From the NCBI RefSeq assembly GCF_001865575.2, contig NZ_CP017561.2, forward strand, positions 1,550,001-1,614,000: a stretch of 64,000 bases of DNA, given 5' to 3'. The stretch is from Paraburkholderia sprentiae WSM5005 (GTDB lineage Bacteria > Pseudomonadota > Gammaproteobacteria > Burkholderiales > Burkholderiaceae). This document shows, one piece after another, positions 10,430 to 22,632 of this stretch. Under the pieces are notes generated by a model. The model made no database searches, was not told the origin of the DNA, and saw nothing but the letters and a program-made list of their open reading frames with translations. The position numbers were made by a program, and so were the translations under genes. The stretch's first letter is position 1; each line of letters opens with the position of its first letter.

Positions 10430-10756
10430 ATGAAGGGAGGGGTTTGGCCAACTGTGCGCTTGAGCGTGATTGCACTGGCGGTAGCCGGTACGCTCGCAGG
10501 CACACTGGGCCCGACGCTCGCCCATGCGCAGCCGTCCTCGGACCGAGCGGCGAGCGAGCATGCGTCCCGCTCCGGCAATAGCAGAGTCAGCCGTCATAAT
10601 ACGAGCATCGATCGTCCTGCCTCTGAGGTGATGCTGCGTACCGCCGTTCCCCCCGATCTCGATCAACGTCGCCGCGACGGGCATATGACGCCCGAAGAGC
10701 GTCGGCTGTTGCGGCAACACATCGAAGATGCCGTGCGCGAGTTGTACAAGCGTTAA
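10430..10756 (+). CDS. small secreted or periplasmic protein, unknown function
   Basis: A 108-residue product with a clear Sec signal peptide: MKGGVW, then a hydrophobic segment (LSVIALAVAGTLAGTLG), then a cleavage-like AHAQ near residue 34. The mature part is hydrophilic and rich in Ser and Arg, ending in a charged helix (MTPEERRLLRQHIEDAVRELYKR without domain match). The start at 10430 is preceded by GGGAAC. It lies divergent from ompR and 138 nt upstream of the DUF1501 gene. I do not recognise a family; the C-terminal helix hints at a small periplasmic binding or chaperone-like protein, but that is only a guess. Confidence 0.65.
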   Translation: MKGGVWPTVRLSVIALAVAGTLAGTLGPTLAHAQPSSDRAASEHASRSGNSRVSRHNTSIDRPASEVMLRTAVPPDLDQRRRDGHMTPEERRLLRQHIEDAVRELYKR

Positions 10757-10894
10757 TGTCCGCGCGCATCGTCGCGTGAAAGAATCCTGTTGCGCGTTCA
10801 GCGACAACTTCCAGATCCGATATTCGACGTGTGAATGGTGAGCCGCGGCCTGATGTCCGACCGGCGTGGCAGCGTATTCGGAACGAGGTGCAGC

Positions 10895-12115
10895 ATGAAA
10901 CGACGCAGCTTTCTTTCGATGAGCGCGGCCGCCGGCGCGTCGCTGTGCTTGCCTCGCTCATTCGGCGCGTCGAGCGCGGTGGACGCGATGGATGCGCAGT
11001 GGCGGAATGCGTCGCGTGCGCCGGTTGTGCCGGGGCGCGGTGACGACAGGCTGCTGATCCTGATCGAACTGAAAGGCGGCAACGACGGCTTGAACACCGT
11101 GATCCCGTTCGCCGATCCCGCGTACTACGCGCTGCGCAAAAACATCGGTATCCAACGCGAGCAGATGCTTCAGCTCGACGAGCGCACCGCGCTGCATCCC
11201 GCGTTGCAGCCGCTGATGCCGCTATGGCGCAGCCGGCAGTTCGCGATCGTACAGGGCCTCAGCTACGCGCAGCCGAACCTGTCGCATTTTCGTTCGATCG
11301 AGATCTGGGACACCGCGTCGCGCTCCGATCAATATCTGCGCGACGGTTGGCTCACGCGCGCGTTCGCGATGCGTCCGGTGTCCGCCGGTTTTGCGGCCGA
11401 CGGCGTCGTGATCGGCAGCGCCGAAATGGGACCGCTCGCGAATGGCGCGCGCGCGATCACGCAGCGCAATCCGGCGCTCGCCCCTATTCTCGACGTCGAA
11501 AACGACATGCCGAAAGCGGCCGATCCTCTGCGCCCAGTGCAACCGCAACCTCGGTTGCAGACGGTGTTTCCGGGCGGCACGTTTGGCAACTCCATCAAAA
11601 CGGCGATGCAGTTGCTGGCGGCTTCAGACGCGCCGAAGGTAAGCGCCGCGGGACCCGCGTCACGAGAGCAGCCATTGAGCGGACAGAGCGTGGCCGTGAT
11701 CCGGCTGACGCTCAACGGTTTCGATACGCACCACAACCAGCCGGGACAGCAGGCCGCGTTGCTCAAACAGCTTTCGGAAGGGATGGTGGCGATGCGCGCC
11801 GCGCTCGTCGAGTTCGGCCGTTGGAACGGAACGCTCGTGATGACCTATGCGGAGTTCGGGCGGCGTCCGCGCGAGAACGAGAGCAACGGCACGGATCATG
11901 GCACGGTAGCGCCGCACTTCGTGATGGGCGGTCGCGTGCGGGGCGGTTTGTATGGCGTGCCGCCGATGCTTGCGCGGCTCGATGGACAGGGCAATCTGCC
12001 GGTCGGCGTGGATTTTCGTCAGCTTTACGCGACCGTGCTCGGGCCGTGGTGGGGGCTGGACGCGTCGGCGATTCTGCAGCAGCGGTTCGAGCCGCTGCCC
12101 TTGCTGCGGGCGTGA
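10895..12115 (+). CDS. DUF1501 family protein with Tat-like signal
   Basis: A 406-residue exported protein. The N-terminus MKRRSFLSMSAAAGASLCLP has an arginine pair followed by a hydrophobic core, as in twin-arginine signals. The mature part carries the DUF1501 features: LLILIELKGGNDGLNTVIP near the start, a central LTLNGFDTHHNQ, YAEFGRRPREN, and NGTDHGTVAPHFVMG towards the end, a layout related to alkaline-phosphatase-like or sulfatase-like folds. DUF1501 genes are commonly paired with a DUF1800 gene; none is adjacent here. The start at 10895 is chosen over an upstream in-frame ATG at 10835 because it sits directly before the signal sequence. Its biochemical role is unknown. Confidence 0.8.
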   Translation: MKRRSFLSMSAAAGASLCLPRSFGASSAVDAMDAQWRNASRAPVVPGRGDDRLLILIELKGGNDGLNTVIPFADPAYYALRKNIGIQREQMLQLDERTALHPALQPLMPLWRSRQFAIVQGLSYAQPNLSHFRSIEIWDTASRSDQYLRDGWLTRAFAMRPVSAGFAADGVVIGSAEMGPLANGARAITQRNPALAPILDVENDMPKAADPLRPVQPQPRLQTVFPGGTFGNSIKTAMQLLAASDAPKVSAAGPASREQPLSGQSVAVIRLTLNGFDTHHNQPGQQAALLKQLSEGMVAMRAALVEFGRWNGTLVMTYAEFGRRPRENESNGTDHGTVAPHFVMGGRVRGGLYGVPPMLARLDGQGNLPVGVDFRQLYATVLGPWWGLDASAILQQRFEPLPLLRA

Positions 12116-12152
12116 GCGGCTCGGCGCGAATCGGCGCGCCTGGCTGTCGGGA

Positions 12153-12989
12153 CTACTTCGCGCGCCAAGCGATCCAGAGCTTGCGGATCGGCGTCAATGC
12201 GATGCGTTGATGCAGCACGTGATAACCGTCGCGCTCGATTTCGTCGAGCAACGCCAACGCGAGCGCGGCCAGCGCGAGCAGCGTGCGCTGCACGCGCCGC
12301 GCGTCGGCGGGTACTGCGGCGAGCGCGGTTTGCACCGCATCGCGCGCGCGCTGCGTTTCGAAGCGCATCAGTTCGGTGAACGCGTCGGTGTATTTGCGGT
12401 TGATCAGATCGGCGGCGGTCACGTTGAAGCGCTGCATCTCGTCGATCGGCACATAGATGCGGCCGTGACGCGCATCGTTGCCGGTCTCGGCGACGAACTG
12501 CGCGAGCATCAGCGCCTCGCCGAGCGGCGCGGACCACTCCGACGCTGGCGCGGCACCGTAAGCCAATCCCGTTGCCGCGGCGCGTGACACCAGCGACGCA
12601 AAATTGCCGCCGACCCCTCGCACATAGCGCCGCAGGTTCGGATAGTCGAGATAGCGTGCCTGGTCGAGATCCATCTCGAAGCCCGCAAGCAGTTCCTGCA
12701 GAGCCGGATATTCGTCCCGCGCGTCGGGCAGATAGGCCGCCAGCGCCTTGGACACGGGATGCGACGGCGAGCCCGCGGCGAGCCCGGCGATTTCTTTGTG
12801 CCACCACGCGAGCTTGGTGCGGCCGACCGCGGGATCACTCGTTTCCTTGACCGTTTCTTCGAGCTCGCGACGCAACGCGAAGAGCGCCGTCAACAGCGGC
12901 TGACTCGCTGCGCGCGCCCGGCGAAGCGCATAGTAAGTACTCGATCCTGGGGGTGCCGCTTTCTGCTGGCAATAGTCGTCGAAATTCAC
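12153..12989 (-). CDS. squalene/phytoene synthase-fold protein, atypical
   Basis: A 278-residue member of the squalene/phytoene synthase superfamily. The fold is recognisable from FALRRELEETVKE near residue 40, KLAWWHKE, YVRGVGGNFASLV, ALMLAQFVAETGNDARHGRIYVP, and a C-terminal PIRKLWIAW. In true enzymes the first Asp-rich motif reads like DDxxDE; here that segment is EETVKE, so the magnesium-diphosphate ligands are largely lost. The second motif keeps one acidic cluster (ETGND). This pattern resembles the non-enzymatic NDUFAF6-like branch (complex I assembly) more than HpnC/HpnD. There are no hopanoid genes nearby. It is convergent with the DUF1501 gene. Confidence 0.75.
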   Translation of the reverse strand: MNFDDYCQQKAAPPGSSTYYALRRARAASQPLLTALFALRRELEETVKETSDPAVGRTKLAWWHKEIAGLAAGSPSHPVSKALAAYLPDARDEYPALQELLAGFEMDLDQARYLDYPNLRRYVRGVGGNFASLVSRAAATGLAYGAAPASEWSAPLGEALMLAQFVAETGNDARHGRIYVPIDEMQRFNVTAADLINRKYTDAFTELMRFETQRARDAVQTALAAVPADARRVQRTLLALAALALALLDEIERDGYHVLHQRIALTPIRKLWIAWRAK

Positions 12990-13219
12990 GGGATGAGATT
13001 GTGGGGAAGGGCTGGCGAGAAGGGCGCCGGCGTTCGTCGCGGCGCTTTTCTCGACGAGCCGAAAATTGTAGCATCGGCGCCGCGCGCGCAGATACCGCCG
13101 GGTGCAGACAAGCGCGAATCAATCGGTTAGAATCTCGCGCTTACGCTTTCGGGCACGTGTTTAGCGCGCCCTGGGAGTGCCAGGACAATCGGGCGCGACG
13201 CATCGCGGCGTACCCGGCT

Positions 13220-13306
13220 GCGAGGGTGGCGAAATTGGTAGACGCACCAGGTTTAGGTCCTGACGCCCGCAAGGGTGTAGGGGTTCGAGTCCCCTCCCTC
13301 GCACCA
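13220..13306 (+). tRNA. tRNA-Leu (anticodon UAG)
   Basis: An 87-nt tRNA including an encoded CCA. The acceptor stem GCGAGGG pairs with CCCTCGC, the anticodon loop TTTAGGT gives TAG, a long variable arm typical of leucine follows, and the T-loop reads GGTTCGAGTCC. An intrinsic terminator follows within 25 nt. Confidence 0.97.
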
Positions 13307-13327
13307 CTTATCGGTAGTCAAGAAAAA

Positions 13328-13360
13328 CCCCGTCAGATCTTCGGACCGACGGGGTTTTTT
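13328..13360. terminator. intrinsic terminator after tRNA-Leu
   Basis: CCCCGTC (13328-13334) pairs with GACGGGG (13348-13354), followed by six T and preceded by five A, so it can work in both directions: for the tRNA and for anything arriving from the right. Confidence 0.85.
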
Positions 13361-13424
13361 CTTTCTTGCGCGGTGGCTGGAAGGCCGCCGTGTTGCCCGC
13401 GGCCCTTCATTGCGAACGCGTCAC

Positions 13425-13712
13425 TCAGGCGCCCGGCGTTCCCGGGGCTTCCTGCGAGCCCGGCAATTCCGCCTGCGCGGCGCCTTCGAGGAAACGGCGC
13501 GTCGACTCGAATGCCTGCAGCATCGGGTCCGGCCACGGCGTTTGGAGCATCACCGCCTGATGATTTTCAAATGCCGACGACAGCAGTTTCGCCAGCTCGG
13601 GCGAACGAAGATGACGCAGCACGACGCTGACCGCGATCGCGGTCGCCTGGCTCGCGCCGGCGGTCTGAAGTTCCGAAGCGGTGAGTGCCGCGACCTGTTT
13701 GTTGATATCCAC
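13425..13712 (-). CDS. conserved hypothetical protein
   Basis: A 95-residue soluble protein, MDINKQVAALTASELQTAG onwards, with two predicted amphipathic helices and a low-complexity Gly/Pro/Ala/Glu tail. It has no signal peptide and no membrane segment. The composition matches the surrounding genes, and the reading frame has no competing longer frame. I do not recognise a domain. It lies 120 nt upstream of, and on the same strand as, the end of no known operon; the MarR-type gene beyond it has its own start. Confidence 0.55.
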   Translation of the reverse strand: MDINKQVAALTASELQTAGASQATAIAVSVVLRHLRSPELAKLLSSAFENHQAVMLQTPWPDPMLQAFESTRRFLEGAAQAELPGSQEAPGTPGA

Positions 13713-13832
13713 TGAGACGTCCCCGGATGGAAAATAGGGTGAAGGCGCGTTGGCCGAATGCTCAATTTTGACACGCGTGGCCCGATGCCGAGATACGGCG
13801 CCTTTTCAATCGCGGATTCGCCGCGCGCGTTG

Positions 13833-14282
13833 TCACTCCTGCGGGCTCAGGGTGCTGATCACCTTGTCGAGCGCCGCGCCGAACGCGGCCCTTTCTTCTT
13901 CGTCGAGACAGTCGAACATATCGCCGTTCCACTTACGCGCGATCGGCATCACCTTGCGATAGAGCGCGCGTCCTTCCGGCGTCAGCGAGACCAGCACCAC
14001 GCGGCCGTCCGCCGCGCTCGCCTCGCGCTGCACGAGTCCCCGCCGGATCAGCGCTTCGGCCGCGCGACTCGCCTGGCTTTTGTCGAGATTGGCATGGCGC
14101 GCCAACGCCATGATCGAGAACGGTCCGAACGATCCCACCGACGCAATCACCCGCGCTTCAGGTAGCGTCACGCCGAGCTTTGCCGCGTAGCGCGCGCTGA
14201 TGCCGCGCTCGGCCAGTTTGTTCAGCACATGCAGACGATACGTGAGGAACTGCTCGAGCCCGGCTTTGGCGGAGTCCTTCAT
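13833..14282 (-). CDS. MarR-family transcriptional regulator
   Basis: A 149-residue winged-helix regulator. The MarR core is visible: ISARYAAKLGVTLPEARVIASVG, then the recognition helix region LARHANLDKSQASRAAEALIRRGLVQRE and the beta-wing DGRVVLVSLTPEGRALY. The ATG at 14282 (MKDSAKAG) gives the standard family length; the frame remains open upstream into the glycerate kinase leader but codes nothing recognisable. It follows glycerate kinase on the same strand after 62 nt, so it may be co-transcribed and could respond to a related metabolite. The ligand is unknown. Confidence 0.85.
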   Translation of the reverse strand: MKDSAKAGLEQFLTYRLHVLNKLAERGISARYAAKLGVTLPEARVIASVGSFGPFSIMALARHANLDKSQASRAAEALIRRGLVQREASAADGRVVLVSLTPEGRALYRKVMPIARKWNGDMFDCLDEEERAAFGAALDKVISTLSPQE

Positions 14283-14344
14283 GGTCACCCCGTAATGAGT
14301 GGAACGGTCGTGGGCTGTGATTGTTGCCGCAACCGTTTCGCGGG

Positions 14345-15490
14345 TCAACGCACGCCGTACTTCAAGCGCGTCAGCTGCTCGGCCTCGTTGGCGAGCAGGC
14401 GCGCCGCGTCGCGAATCGCGACGTCGAGCGTGATCGGTCCCGGCGCCGGCGAAAAGCAGCCGCTGAAGTATTCGGCAAGCCGCGGGAGCGCGGCGGGGTC
14501 GACCGCGCCGGACAGCAGCGTGGCGGGCACGCCCGCGGCCCGTGCATGCGCGCACGCGACGAACGGCGCTTTGCCGTGCAACGTCTGCACATCGGAGCGG
14601 CCTTCGCCGGTGACTAGCCAGTCGGCGCCGGCAAGCGCGGCGTCGAGGCCGATTTGCCGCGCGACCGTTTCCGCGCCCGGCTCGAACCGCGCGCCGAGCA
14701 TGTGCAATGCGAAGCCGAGACCGCCCGCCGCACCTGCGCCCGGCAGGTCGCGCGCGGTACGGCCGAGCGCGGCTTCCAGCAGATCGGCGAAGCGTGCGAG
14801 CGCCGCGTCGATCGGCGCGACCTGGTCAGGCGTCACACCTTTTTGCGGACCGAAAATCGCGGTCGCGCCGTGCTGCCCGGTCAGCGGATTGTCGACATCC
14901 GACATGCCGACGAACTGCGCGTCGGCAAGCCGCGCGTCGAGCAGCGACGCATCGACCCGCGCCACGTGCGCAAGCTGCTCAGGCGTGGCTTCGAGCACGT
15001 TGCCTTGCGCGTCGAACAACTGCAGGCCGAGGCCGGTCAGGAGGCCCGCGCCGCCGTCGTTCGTGCTGCTGCCGCCCAGCGCGACGAAAAAGCGCCGCAC
15101 GCCCGCATCGAGCAGCGCGCGAATCGCCTCGCCCATCCCGCGCGTGCTGCGCGCCTCGACCGGCACGCCCATGCCGACCGGGTCCGTAATGCCGACGATC
15201 TCCGCGGTTTCGATGATGGCGCTGCCGTCCGCGAGAAGCGCTGTCAGCGCTTCTCGCGTCGGACCGGCCGCGCCGCGCACGTTGAGCGTGCGACGCTCGC
15301 CGCCGCTCGTGAGCATGGCGTCGAGCGTGCCTTCGCCGCCGTCGGCCATCGGGCAGATGCGCACGCTCGCATCGGGGCGCGCGCGCTGGATGCCGGATGC
15401 GATCGCCTGCGCGACCTGTTCCGCGCTGAGCGAGCCTTTGAATGAATCGGGAGCGATGACGACGACAGGCGAGGGCGACGAATTCGGCAT
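14345..15490 (-). CDS. glycerate kinase (GlxK/GarK type)
   Basis: Glycerate 2-kinase family, 381 residues, phosphorylating D-glycerate with ATP to feed glyoxylate, glycine or glucarate carbon into glycolysis. Diagnostic segments are VVIAPDSFKGSLSAEQVA at the N-terminus, CPMADGGEGTLDA, GGSSTNDGGAGLL in the middle and WLVTGEGRSDVQTLHGKAP. The start at 15490 (MPNSSPSPVVV) is the only one that places the N-terminal motif correctly. It precedes the MarR-type regulator gene. Sequence alone does not separate the GarK and GlxK isoforms. Confidence 0.9.
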   Translation of the reverse strand: MPNSSPSPVVVIAPDSFKGSLSAEQVAQAIASGIQRARPDASVRICPMADGGEGTLDAMLTSGGERRTLNVRGAAGPTREALTALLADGSAIIETAEIVGITDPVGMGVPVEARSTRGMGEAIRALLDAGVRRFFVALGGSSTNDGGAGLLTGLGLQLFDAQGNVLEATPEQLAHVARVDASLLDARLADAQFVGMSDVDNPLTGQHGATAIFGPQKGVTPDQVAPIDAALARFADLLEAALGRTARDLPGAGAAGGLGFALHMLGARFEPGAETVARQIGLDAALAGADWLVTGEGRSDVQTLHGKAPFVACAHARAAGVPATLLSGAVDPAALPRLAEYFSGCFSPAPGPITLDVAIRDAARLLANEAEQLTRLKYGVR

Positions 15491-16028
15491 GGTGTCTCTG
15501 GCAGGTTTGAGTCGTTGCAAGCGGTTGCTGGAGCGGATCGAACGACTGGCTGCGGGGGCCGGCTCGACCGAGTGCGTTAGCTTATCAGCATGGGGGCGTC
15601 GGCTGAATATGTCGAAAGGCATAGGCGGGATCGCCGCCGCCACGCGTCGGCGGGGGCGGGCGTAGGCGATCGTTTGCGCGAACCCATGCGTTGCATGACG
15701 CAAAAGCGCCGGAGGAAAGCGCGGGTGCCAACCGGATAGCCAGGCCAACGGCGAACCGCGCTCCCTGTGCCAAAACTACCCGAAAATGGCCCTCAAAACG
15801 CCTGGAATGCAGCGGAAACTGGATGCAATCGTCGAATCCCGGTTAGGCGCGCGAATAGTTTGCTAAAATATTCGGCTCTTTGGACTCAACCGTGCTGCCG
15901 GCGGCCTGCAAGCCCGCGGCGCAGGTGCGTGATCGATGCAAGCGGCGCAAATCGATGCGAAGCGACATCGACGGGCAGCACGGAGAAGATAACTGATTCG
16001 CTCGAATAATTTTAGGACGATTGAAGCC
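15491..16028. promoter_or_regulatory. intergenic region with candidate tig promoter
   Basis: About 540 bp without a convincing gene. It separates divergent glycerate kinase and tig. An extended -10 element, TGC followed by TAAAAT, lies at 15861-15869, giving a leader of about 150 nt before the tig ATG. No good -35 hexamer is spaced with it. No repeat or RNA gene was recognised. Confidence 0.35.
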
Positions 16029-17375
16029 ATGGCTAACGTTGTTGAAAACCTCGGCAAGCTCGAACGCCGCGTGACGATTTCCCTGCCGAAGGATGCCGTG
16101 CAGAAGGAAGTGGATTCGCGTATCCGTCAACTCGCGAAGAACGTGCGCATGCCGGGTTTCCGCCCGGGCAAGGTGCCGCTCAAGATGGTGACGCAACAGT
16201 ATTCGGGCCAGGTGGAAGCCGAAGTGCTGAGCGACAAGGTCGGCAAGGAATTCTTCGACATCAGCCGTGCCGAGAATCTGCGTGTCGCGGGTCAGCCGAG
16301 CTTCGCGCCGAAGGTCGACGCCGCGGAAGGTAGCTACGCATTCGACGCGACTTTCGAGGTGTACCCGGAAGTCAAGCTGGGCGACGTCGCCACGGCTGAG
16401 ATCGAGCGCACCACGACCAGCATCAGCGAAGCGGAAATCGACCGCACGTTAGATATCCTGCGCAAGCAGCGCGTGCACTTCCACGCTCGCGGCGAAACCG
16501 GCGAGCACGGCGACGGCGGCACGGATACGGCCGCGAAAGAAGGCGACCGCGTGACGGTCGACTTCGTCGGCAAGCTCGACGGTGAAGCATTCCAGGGCGG
16601 TAGCGCCGAAGACTTCGGGTTCATCCTCGGCGAAGGCCGCATGCTGCCGGAATTCGAAAAAGCGGCCATCGGCCTGAAGGTCGGCGAAGCGAAGGAATTC
16701 GACCTGAAATTCCCGGACGACTACCACGGCAAGGACGTGGCAGGCAAGACGGCGCAATTCACGATCACGATGAAGAAGATCGAATGGCCGCATCTGCCGG
16801 AAGTCGACGCTGAATTCGCGAAGTCGCTCGGCATCGAAGACGGCGATCTGACCAAGATGCGCGCCGAAATCAAGGACAACCTCGAGCGTGAAGCGAAGCG
16901 CCGCACGCAAGCCATCGTCAAGAACCAGGTGATGGACGCACTGCTGAAAATCGCGGAACTGGAAGTGCCGAACGCGCTGATCGAACAGGATCAGGAACGC
17001 CTCGTCGCGATGGCTCGCCAGGATCTGGAGCAGCGCGGCGTGCCGAACGCGAAGGACGCGCCGATCCCGGCCGAAATGTTCAAGGAGCAGGCCGAGCGCC
17101 GCGTCAAGCTGGGTCTCGTGCTGGCCGAACTCGTGAAGGCGAACGAACTTCAGGCGAAGCCGGAGCAGATCCGTGCCGAAGTCGACGAATTCGCGAAAAG
17201 CTACGAAGACCCGAAGGAAGTCGTCCGCTGGTATTATTCGAACCAGCAGCGCCTTGCTGAAATGGAAGCGTATGTCGTTGAAGCCAACGTCGTCGAGTTC
17301 GTCCTCAGCAAGGCCAAGGTGACGGACAAGGAAGTGAGCTTCGAAGAACTGGCGAGCGCAACGGCGCAAGCGTAA
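16029..17375 (+). CDS. tig: trigger factor
   Basis: The ribosome-associated chaperone and peptidyl-prolyl isomerase, 448 residues. The N-terminal ribosome-binding domain contains [11 protein letters not shown] (the GFRxGxxP signature near residue 43). The FKBP-like PPIase domain spans about residues 165-245 ([21 protein letters not shown], then [14 protein letters not shown]). The C-terminal helical arms follow. It heads the conserved tig-clpP-clpX-lon run, in its usual order. An intrinsic terminator follows before clpP. Confidence 0.97.
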   Translation: MANVVENLGKLERRVTISLPKDAVQKEVDSRIRQLAKNVRMPGFRPGKVPLKMVTQQYSGQVEAEVLSDKVGKEFFDISRAENLRVAGQPSFAPKVDAAEGSYAFDATFEVYPEVKLGDVATAEIERTTTSISEAEIDRTLDILRKQRVHFHARGETGEHGDGGTDTAAKEGDRVTVDFVGKLDGEAFQGGSAEDFGFILGEGRMLPEFEKAAIGLKVGEAKEFDLKFPDDYHGKDVAGKTAQFTITMKKIEWPHLPEVDAEFAKSLGIEDGDLTKMRAEIKDNLEREAKRRTQAIVKNQVMDALLKIAELEVPNALIEQDQERLVAMARQDLEQRGVPNAKDAPIPAEMFKEQAERRVKLGLVLAELVKANELQAKPEQIRAEVDEFAKSYEDPKEVVRWYYSNQQRLAEMEAYVVEANVVEFVLSKAKVTDKEVSFEELASATAQA

Positions 17376-17386
17376 GCGCTGCTGCA

Positions 17387-17433
17387 ACGGCGTGCCGGCT
17401 GTCGGAGCGACCGACGGCTCGCACGCCGTTTTT
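17387..17433 (+). terminator. intrinsic terminator after tig
   Basis: ACGGCGTGC (17387-17395) pairs with GCACGCCGT (17421-17429), followed by a run of five T. This separates tig transcription from clpP. Confidence 0.75.
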
Positions 17434-17570
17434 GTGTGCCGCGTCAATGTGTGTCGTAACGGATCCGGTCGTGCGGCGCATACATGAGACGGGACTTGAA
17501 TACGGGGTCGTCGCACCAACCTGTGTCCAGCAGCTAATATTCGGAATATTTCCAGACAAGGATCCATTGC

Positions 17571-18224
17571 ATGACCTTTCGCGCCCAAATGCTGGACACG
17601 TTGACCTCCCTGCCGTCCCGGGATCTCGAAGCGCAGGCACTCGGTCTGGTGCCGATCGTCGTGGAAACGAGCGGCCGGGGCGAGCGTTCGTATGACATTT
17701 ATTCGCGCCTGCTGAAGGAACGCATCGTGTTTCTCGTGGGCGAAGTGAACGACCAGACGGCGAATCTGGTGGTTGCGCAGATGTTGTTTCTCGAAAGCGA
17801 GAATCCGGACAAGGACATCTACTTCTATATCAACAGCCCAGGCGGCTCCGTGTCGGCGGGTATGGCGATTTACGATACGATGCAGTTCATCAAGCCGGAC
17901 GTCTCGACACTGTGCATGGGGCTCGCGGCGAGCATGGGCGCGTTCCTGCTCGCGGCCGGCGCGAAGGGCAAGCGTTTCGCGCTGCCGAATTCGCGCGTGA
18001 TGATTCACCAGCCGCTCGGCGGCGCACGCGGTCAGGCATCGGACATTGAAATCCAGGCACGTGAAATCCTTTACCTGAAGGACCGGCTGAATCATCTGCT
18101 CGCGCATCACACCGGTCAGCCCGTCGAGCGTATCGCGCGCGACACCGACCGCGACAATTTCATGTCCGGTGATGACGCGCAGGCGTACGGCCTCGTCGAC
18201 CAGGTCGCGCACAAGCGTCCCTGA
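17571..18224 (+). CDS. clpP: ClpP protease subunit
   Basis: The tetradecameric serine protease that works with ClpX and ClpA; 217 residues. The catalytic Ser lies in [10 protein letters not shown], the His in MIHQPLGG, and the Asp in ARDTDRD. The N-terminal [11 protein letters not shown] before the [15 protein letters not shown] segment is typical of beta-proteobacteria. clpX follows 199 nt downstream; the gap holds no terminator that I can see, so read-through is likely. Confidence 0.97.
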   Translation: MTFRAQMLDTLTSLPSRDLEAQALGLVPIVVETSGRGERSYDIYSRLLKERIVFLVGEVNDQTANLVVAQMLFLESENPDKDIYFYINSPGGSVSAGMAIYDTMQFIKPDVSTLCMGLAASMGAFLLAAGAKGKRFALPNSRVMIHQPLGGARGQASDIEIQAREILYLKDRLNHLLAHHTGQPVERIARDTDRDNFMSGDDAQAYGLVDQVAHKRP

Positions 18225-18423
18225 TCGGGTACGGGTTTGCCCCGCTGCGTCGTCCCTGTTGCGGCAAAACCGTCATTGGGTCGGTTGTGAATGTTCAAGT
18301 TCCTTCCGTCCGGGCGTCTACGGCAAGCGCCGTTATCGTGCTCACTAGCCCCGCCGCGCCCAAACTGCGTGACGGGGGCAAACGGCGTATTATGTAATTC
18401 GGTGTCCGGAGGCTCACACATTT

Positions 18424-19695
18424 ATGGCGGACAAGAAAGGTTCTAACAGCGAAAAGCTGTTGTATTGCTCGTTTTGCGGCAAGAGCCAGCATGAGGTCAA
18501 GAAACTGATTGCTGGTCCGTCGGTGTTCATCTGCGATGAATGCATCGATCTATGCAACGAAATCATCCGCGACGAGGCTGCAGGCGCGGGCATCGAGGCA
18601 GGCCTGTCGAAGTCTGAGCTGCCGACTCCGCAGGAAATCCGCGAAATTCTCGACCAGTACGTGATCGGTCAGGAACGCGCGAAGAAGATCCTCGCGGTCG
18701 CGGTCTACAACCACTACAAGCGCCTCAAGCATCTCGACAAGAAGGACGAAATCGAACTGTCGAAGAGCAATATCCTGCTGATCGGCCCGACCGGCTCCGG
18801 CAAGACGCTGCTCGCGCAGACGCTCGCGCGCCTTCTAAACGTGCCGTTCGTGATCGCCGACGCGACCACGCTGACGGAAGCCGGTTATGTCGGCGAAGAC
18901 GTCGAGAACATCATTCAGAAGCTGCTGCAGAATTGTAACTACGAAGTGGACAAGGCTCAGCGCGGCATTGTCTATATCGACGAAATCGACAAAATCAGCC
19001 GCAAGTCCGACAACCCTTCCATCACGCGCGACGTGTCGGGCGAGGGCGTGCAGCAGGCTCTCCTGAAGCTAGTCGAAGGTACGATGGCGTCGGTGCCGCC
19101 GCAAGGTGGCCGTAAGCATCCGAACCAGGACTTCATCCAGGTTGATACGACCAACATCCTGTTTATCTGCGGTGGCGCGTTCGACGGCCTGGAGAAGGTC
19201 ATCGTCGATCGTACCGAGAAGACCGGCATCGGTTTCGGCGCGAGCGTGAAGAGCAAGCAGGACCGCGATGCCGGCGAAGTGCTGCGCGAAGTGGAGCCGG
19301 AGGATCTGATCAAGTTCGGCCTGATTCCGGAGCTGATCGGCCGTCTGCCGGTGGTCGCCACGCTTGGCAAGCTCGACGAAGCGGCGCTGATGAAGATTCT
19401 CGTCGAACCGAAGAATGCGCTGGTCAAGCAGTATCACAAGCTGTTCAGCATGGAGCGCGTCGAGCTTGAGATCCGTCCGGCCGCCTTGCAGGCCGTGGCG
19501 CGCAAGGCGATCCGCCGCAAGACCGGTGCGCGGGGCCTGCGTTCGATCTTGGAACAGGCGTTGCTCGAGGTGATGTACGACCTTCCACAAATGAAAGGTG
19601 TCAGCAAGGTCATCATCGACGACAACGTTATTGACGGCGACGGCAAACCGCTGCTGATCTACGAAGACGCGCCGAAGGTCGCGGGTTCGAACTGA
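18424..19695 (+). CDS. clpX: ClpX unfoldase
   Basis: The AAA+ substrate-recognition and unfolding subunit of ClpXP; 423 residues. It has the N-terminal C4 zinc finger (CSFCGKSQ ... CDECIDLC), Walker [13 protein letters not shown], Walker [11 protein letters not shown], the pore loop region GYVGEDVE, the sensor motif RGLRSILE and the IGF-type ClpP-contact loop region (KTGIGFGA). The length is standard. It is followed by an intrinsic terminator and then lon. Confidence 0.97.
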   Translation: MADKKGSNSEKLLYCSFCGKSQHEVKKLIAGPSVFICDECIDLCNEIIRDEAAGAGIEAGLSKSELPTPQEIREILDQYVIGQERAKKILAVAVYNHYKRLKHLDKKDEIELSKSNILLIGPTGSGKTLLAQTLARLLNVPFVIADATTLTEAGYVGEDVENIIQKLLQNCNYEVDKAQRGIVYIDEIDKISRKSDNPSITRDVSGEGVQQALLKLVEGTMASVPPQGGRKHPNQDFIQVDTTNILFICGGAFDGLEKVIVDRTEKTGIGFGASVKSKQDRDAGEVLREVEPEDLIKFGLIPELIGRLPVVATLGKLDEAALMKILVEPKNALVKQYHKLFSMERVELEIRPAALQAVARKAIRRKTGARGLRSILEQALLEVMYDLPQMKGVSKVIIDDNVIDGDGKPLLIYEDAPKVAGSN

Positions 19696-19719
19696 TCGGC
19701 TTTCGAGTTCTGCAAAAAG

Positions 19720-19748
19720 GCCGTTCATGGCGACGTGAACGGCTTTTT
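19720..19748 (+). terminator. intrinsic terminator after clpX
   Basis: GCCGTTCA (19720-19727) pairs with TGAACGGC (19736-19743), followed by five T. AAAAA precedes the hairpin. Confidence 0.85.
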
Positions 19749-19785
19749 CGTTTATCGTGTGGTCAGGCTGGTTGTTCTCAACTAT

Positions 19786-19815
19786 GGAGTCACTGAACCT
19801 TCGGAGTCACTGAAC
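19786..19815. repeat. 17-bp tandem direct repeat upstream of lon
   Basis: GGAGTCACTGAAC occurs at 19786-19798 and again at 19803-19815, with a 17-bp period, about 80-110 bp before the lon start. It could be a local duplication or a pair of same-face binding sites. Confidence 0.6.
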
Positions 19816-19833
19816 TTTTCCCACACGCGGAGG

Positions 19834-19863
19834 CTTGCAATATTTTCTGCTGGCCTCACCTAT
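19834..19863 (+). promoter_or_regulatory. candidate sigma32-type promoter of lon
   Basis: CTTGCAA (19834-19840), a 13-bp spacer, then CCTCACCTAT (19854-19863) resembles the heat-shock consensus CTTGAA with CCCCATNTA. lon is a classic heat-shock gene. The match is partial. Confidence 0.4.
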
Positions 19864-19896
19864 CGAACGAACTGATTCCACTCATGGGGAAATGAA

Positions 19897-22317
<2,421 letters not shown>

Positions 22318-22383
22318 GGCTCGAAGCGCATGAGAATGCGCTGACGCCGGTACTCTGCAGCACTGCTGCTTGCTGAAGTAGAC

Positions 22384-22413
22384 AACCCGCGGTCAAGGCC
22401 GCGGGTTTTTTTT
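22384..22413 (+). terminator. intrinsic terminator after lon
   Basis: AACCCGCGG (22384-22392) pairs with CCGCGGGTT (22399-22407), loop TCAAGG, followed by a run of T to 22413. Confidence 0.9.
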
Positions 22414-22632
22414 GCCCGCACGACTCGGTCGCTGAGTCGCATCGCCAGTCTTTCCGCTGCAACATACTGTGACGAAAGCGCCCCCTCTAAGACCCCCTGA
22501 TCAGGCTCAACCCCGGTTGACATAAGGGTTTCGGCCGCTTCTAATGAGGCGGCCTGGCGTTAGCGCCGGCCGCGTGGCGGGAGTGCTGGAAAGCACTGTC
22601 TGGGTTGCCAATAACTATTCACGGGGGTTTGA

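Noticed and set aside
16449..18212. A 587-codon open frame on the minus strand
   Set aside because: It runs antisense through tig and clpP, both certain genes, and contains only His/Arg-rich shadow sequence.
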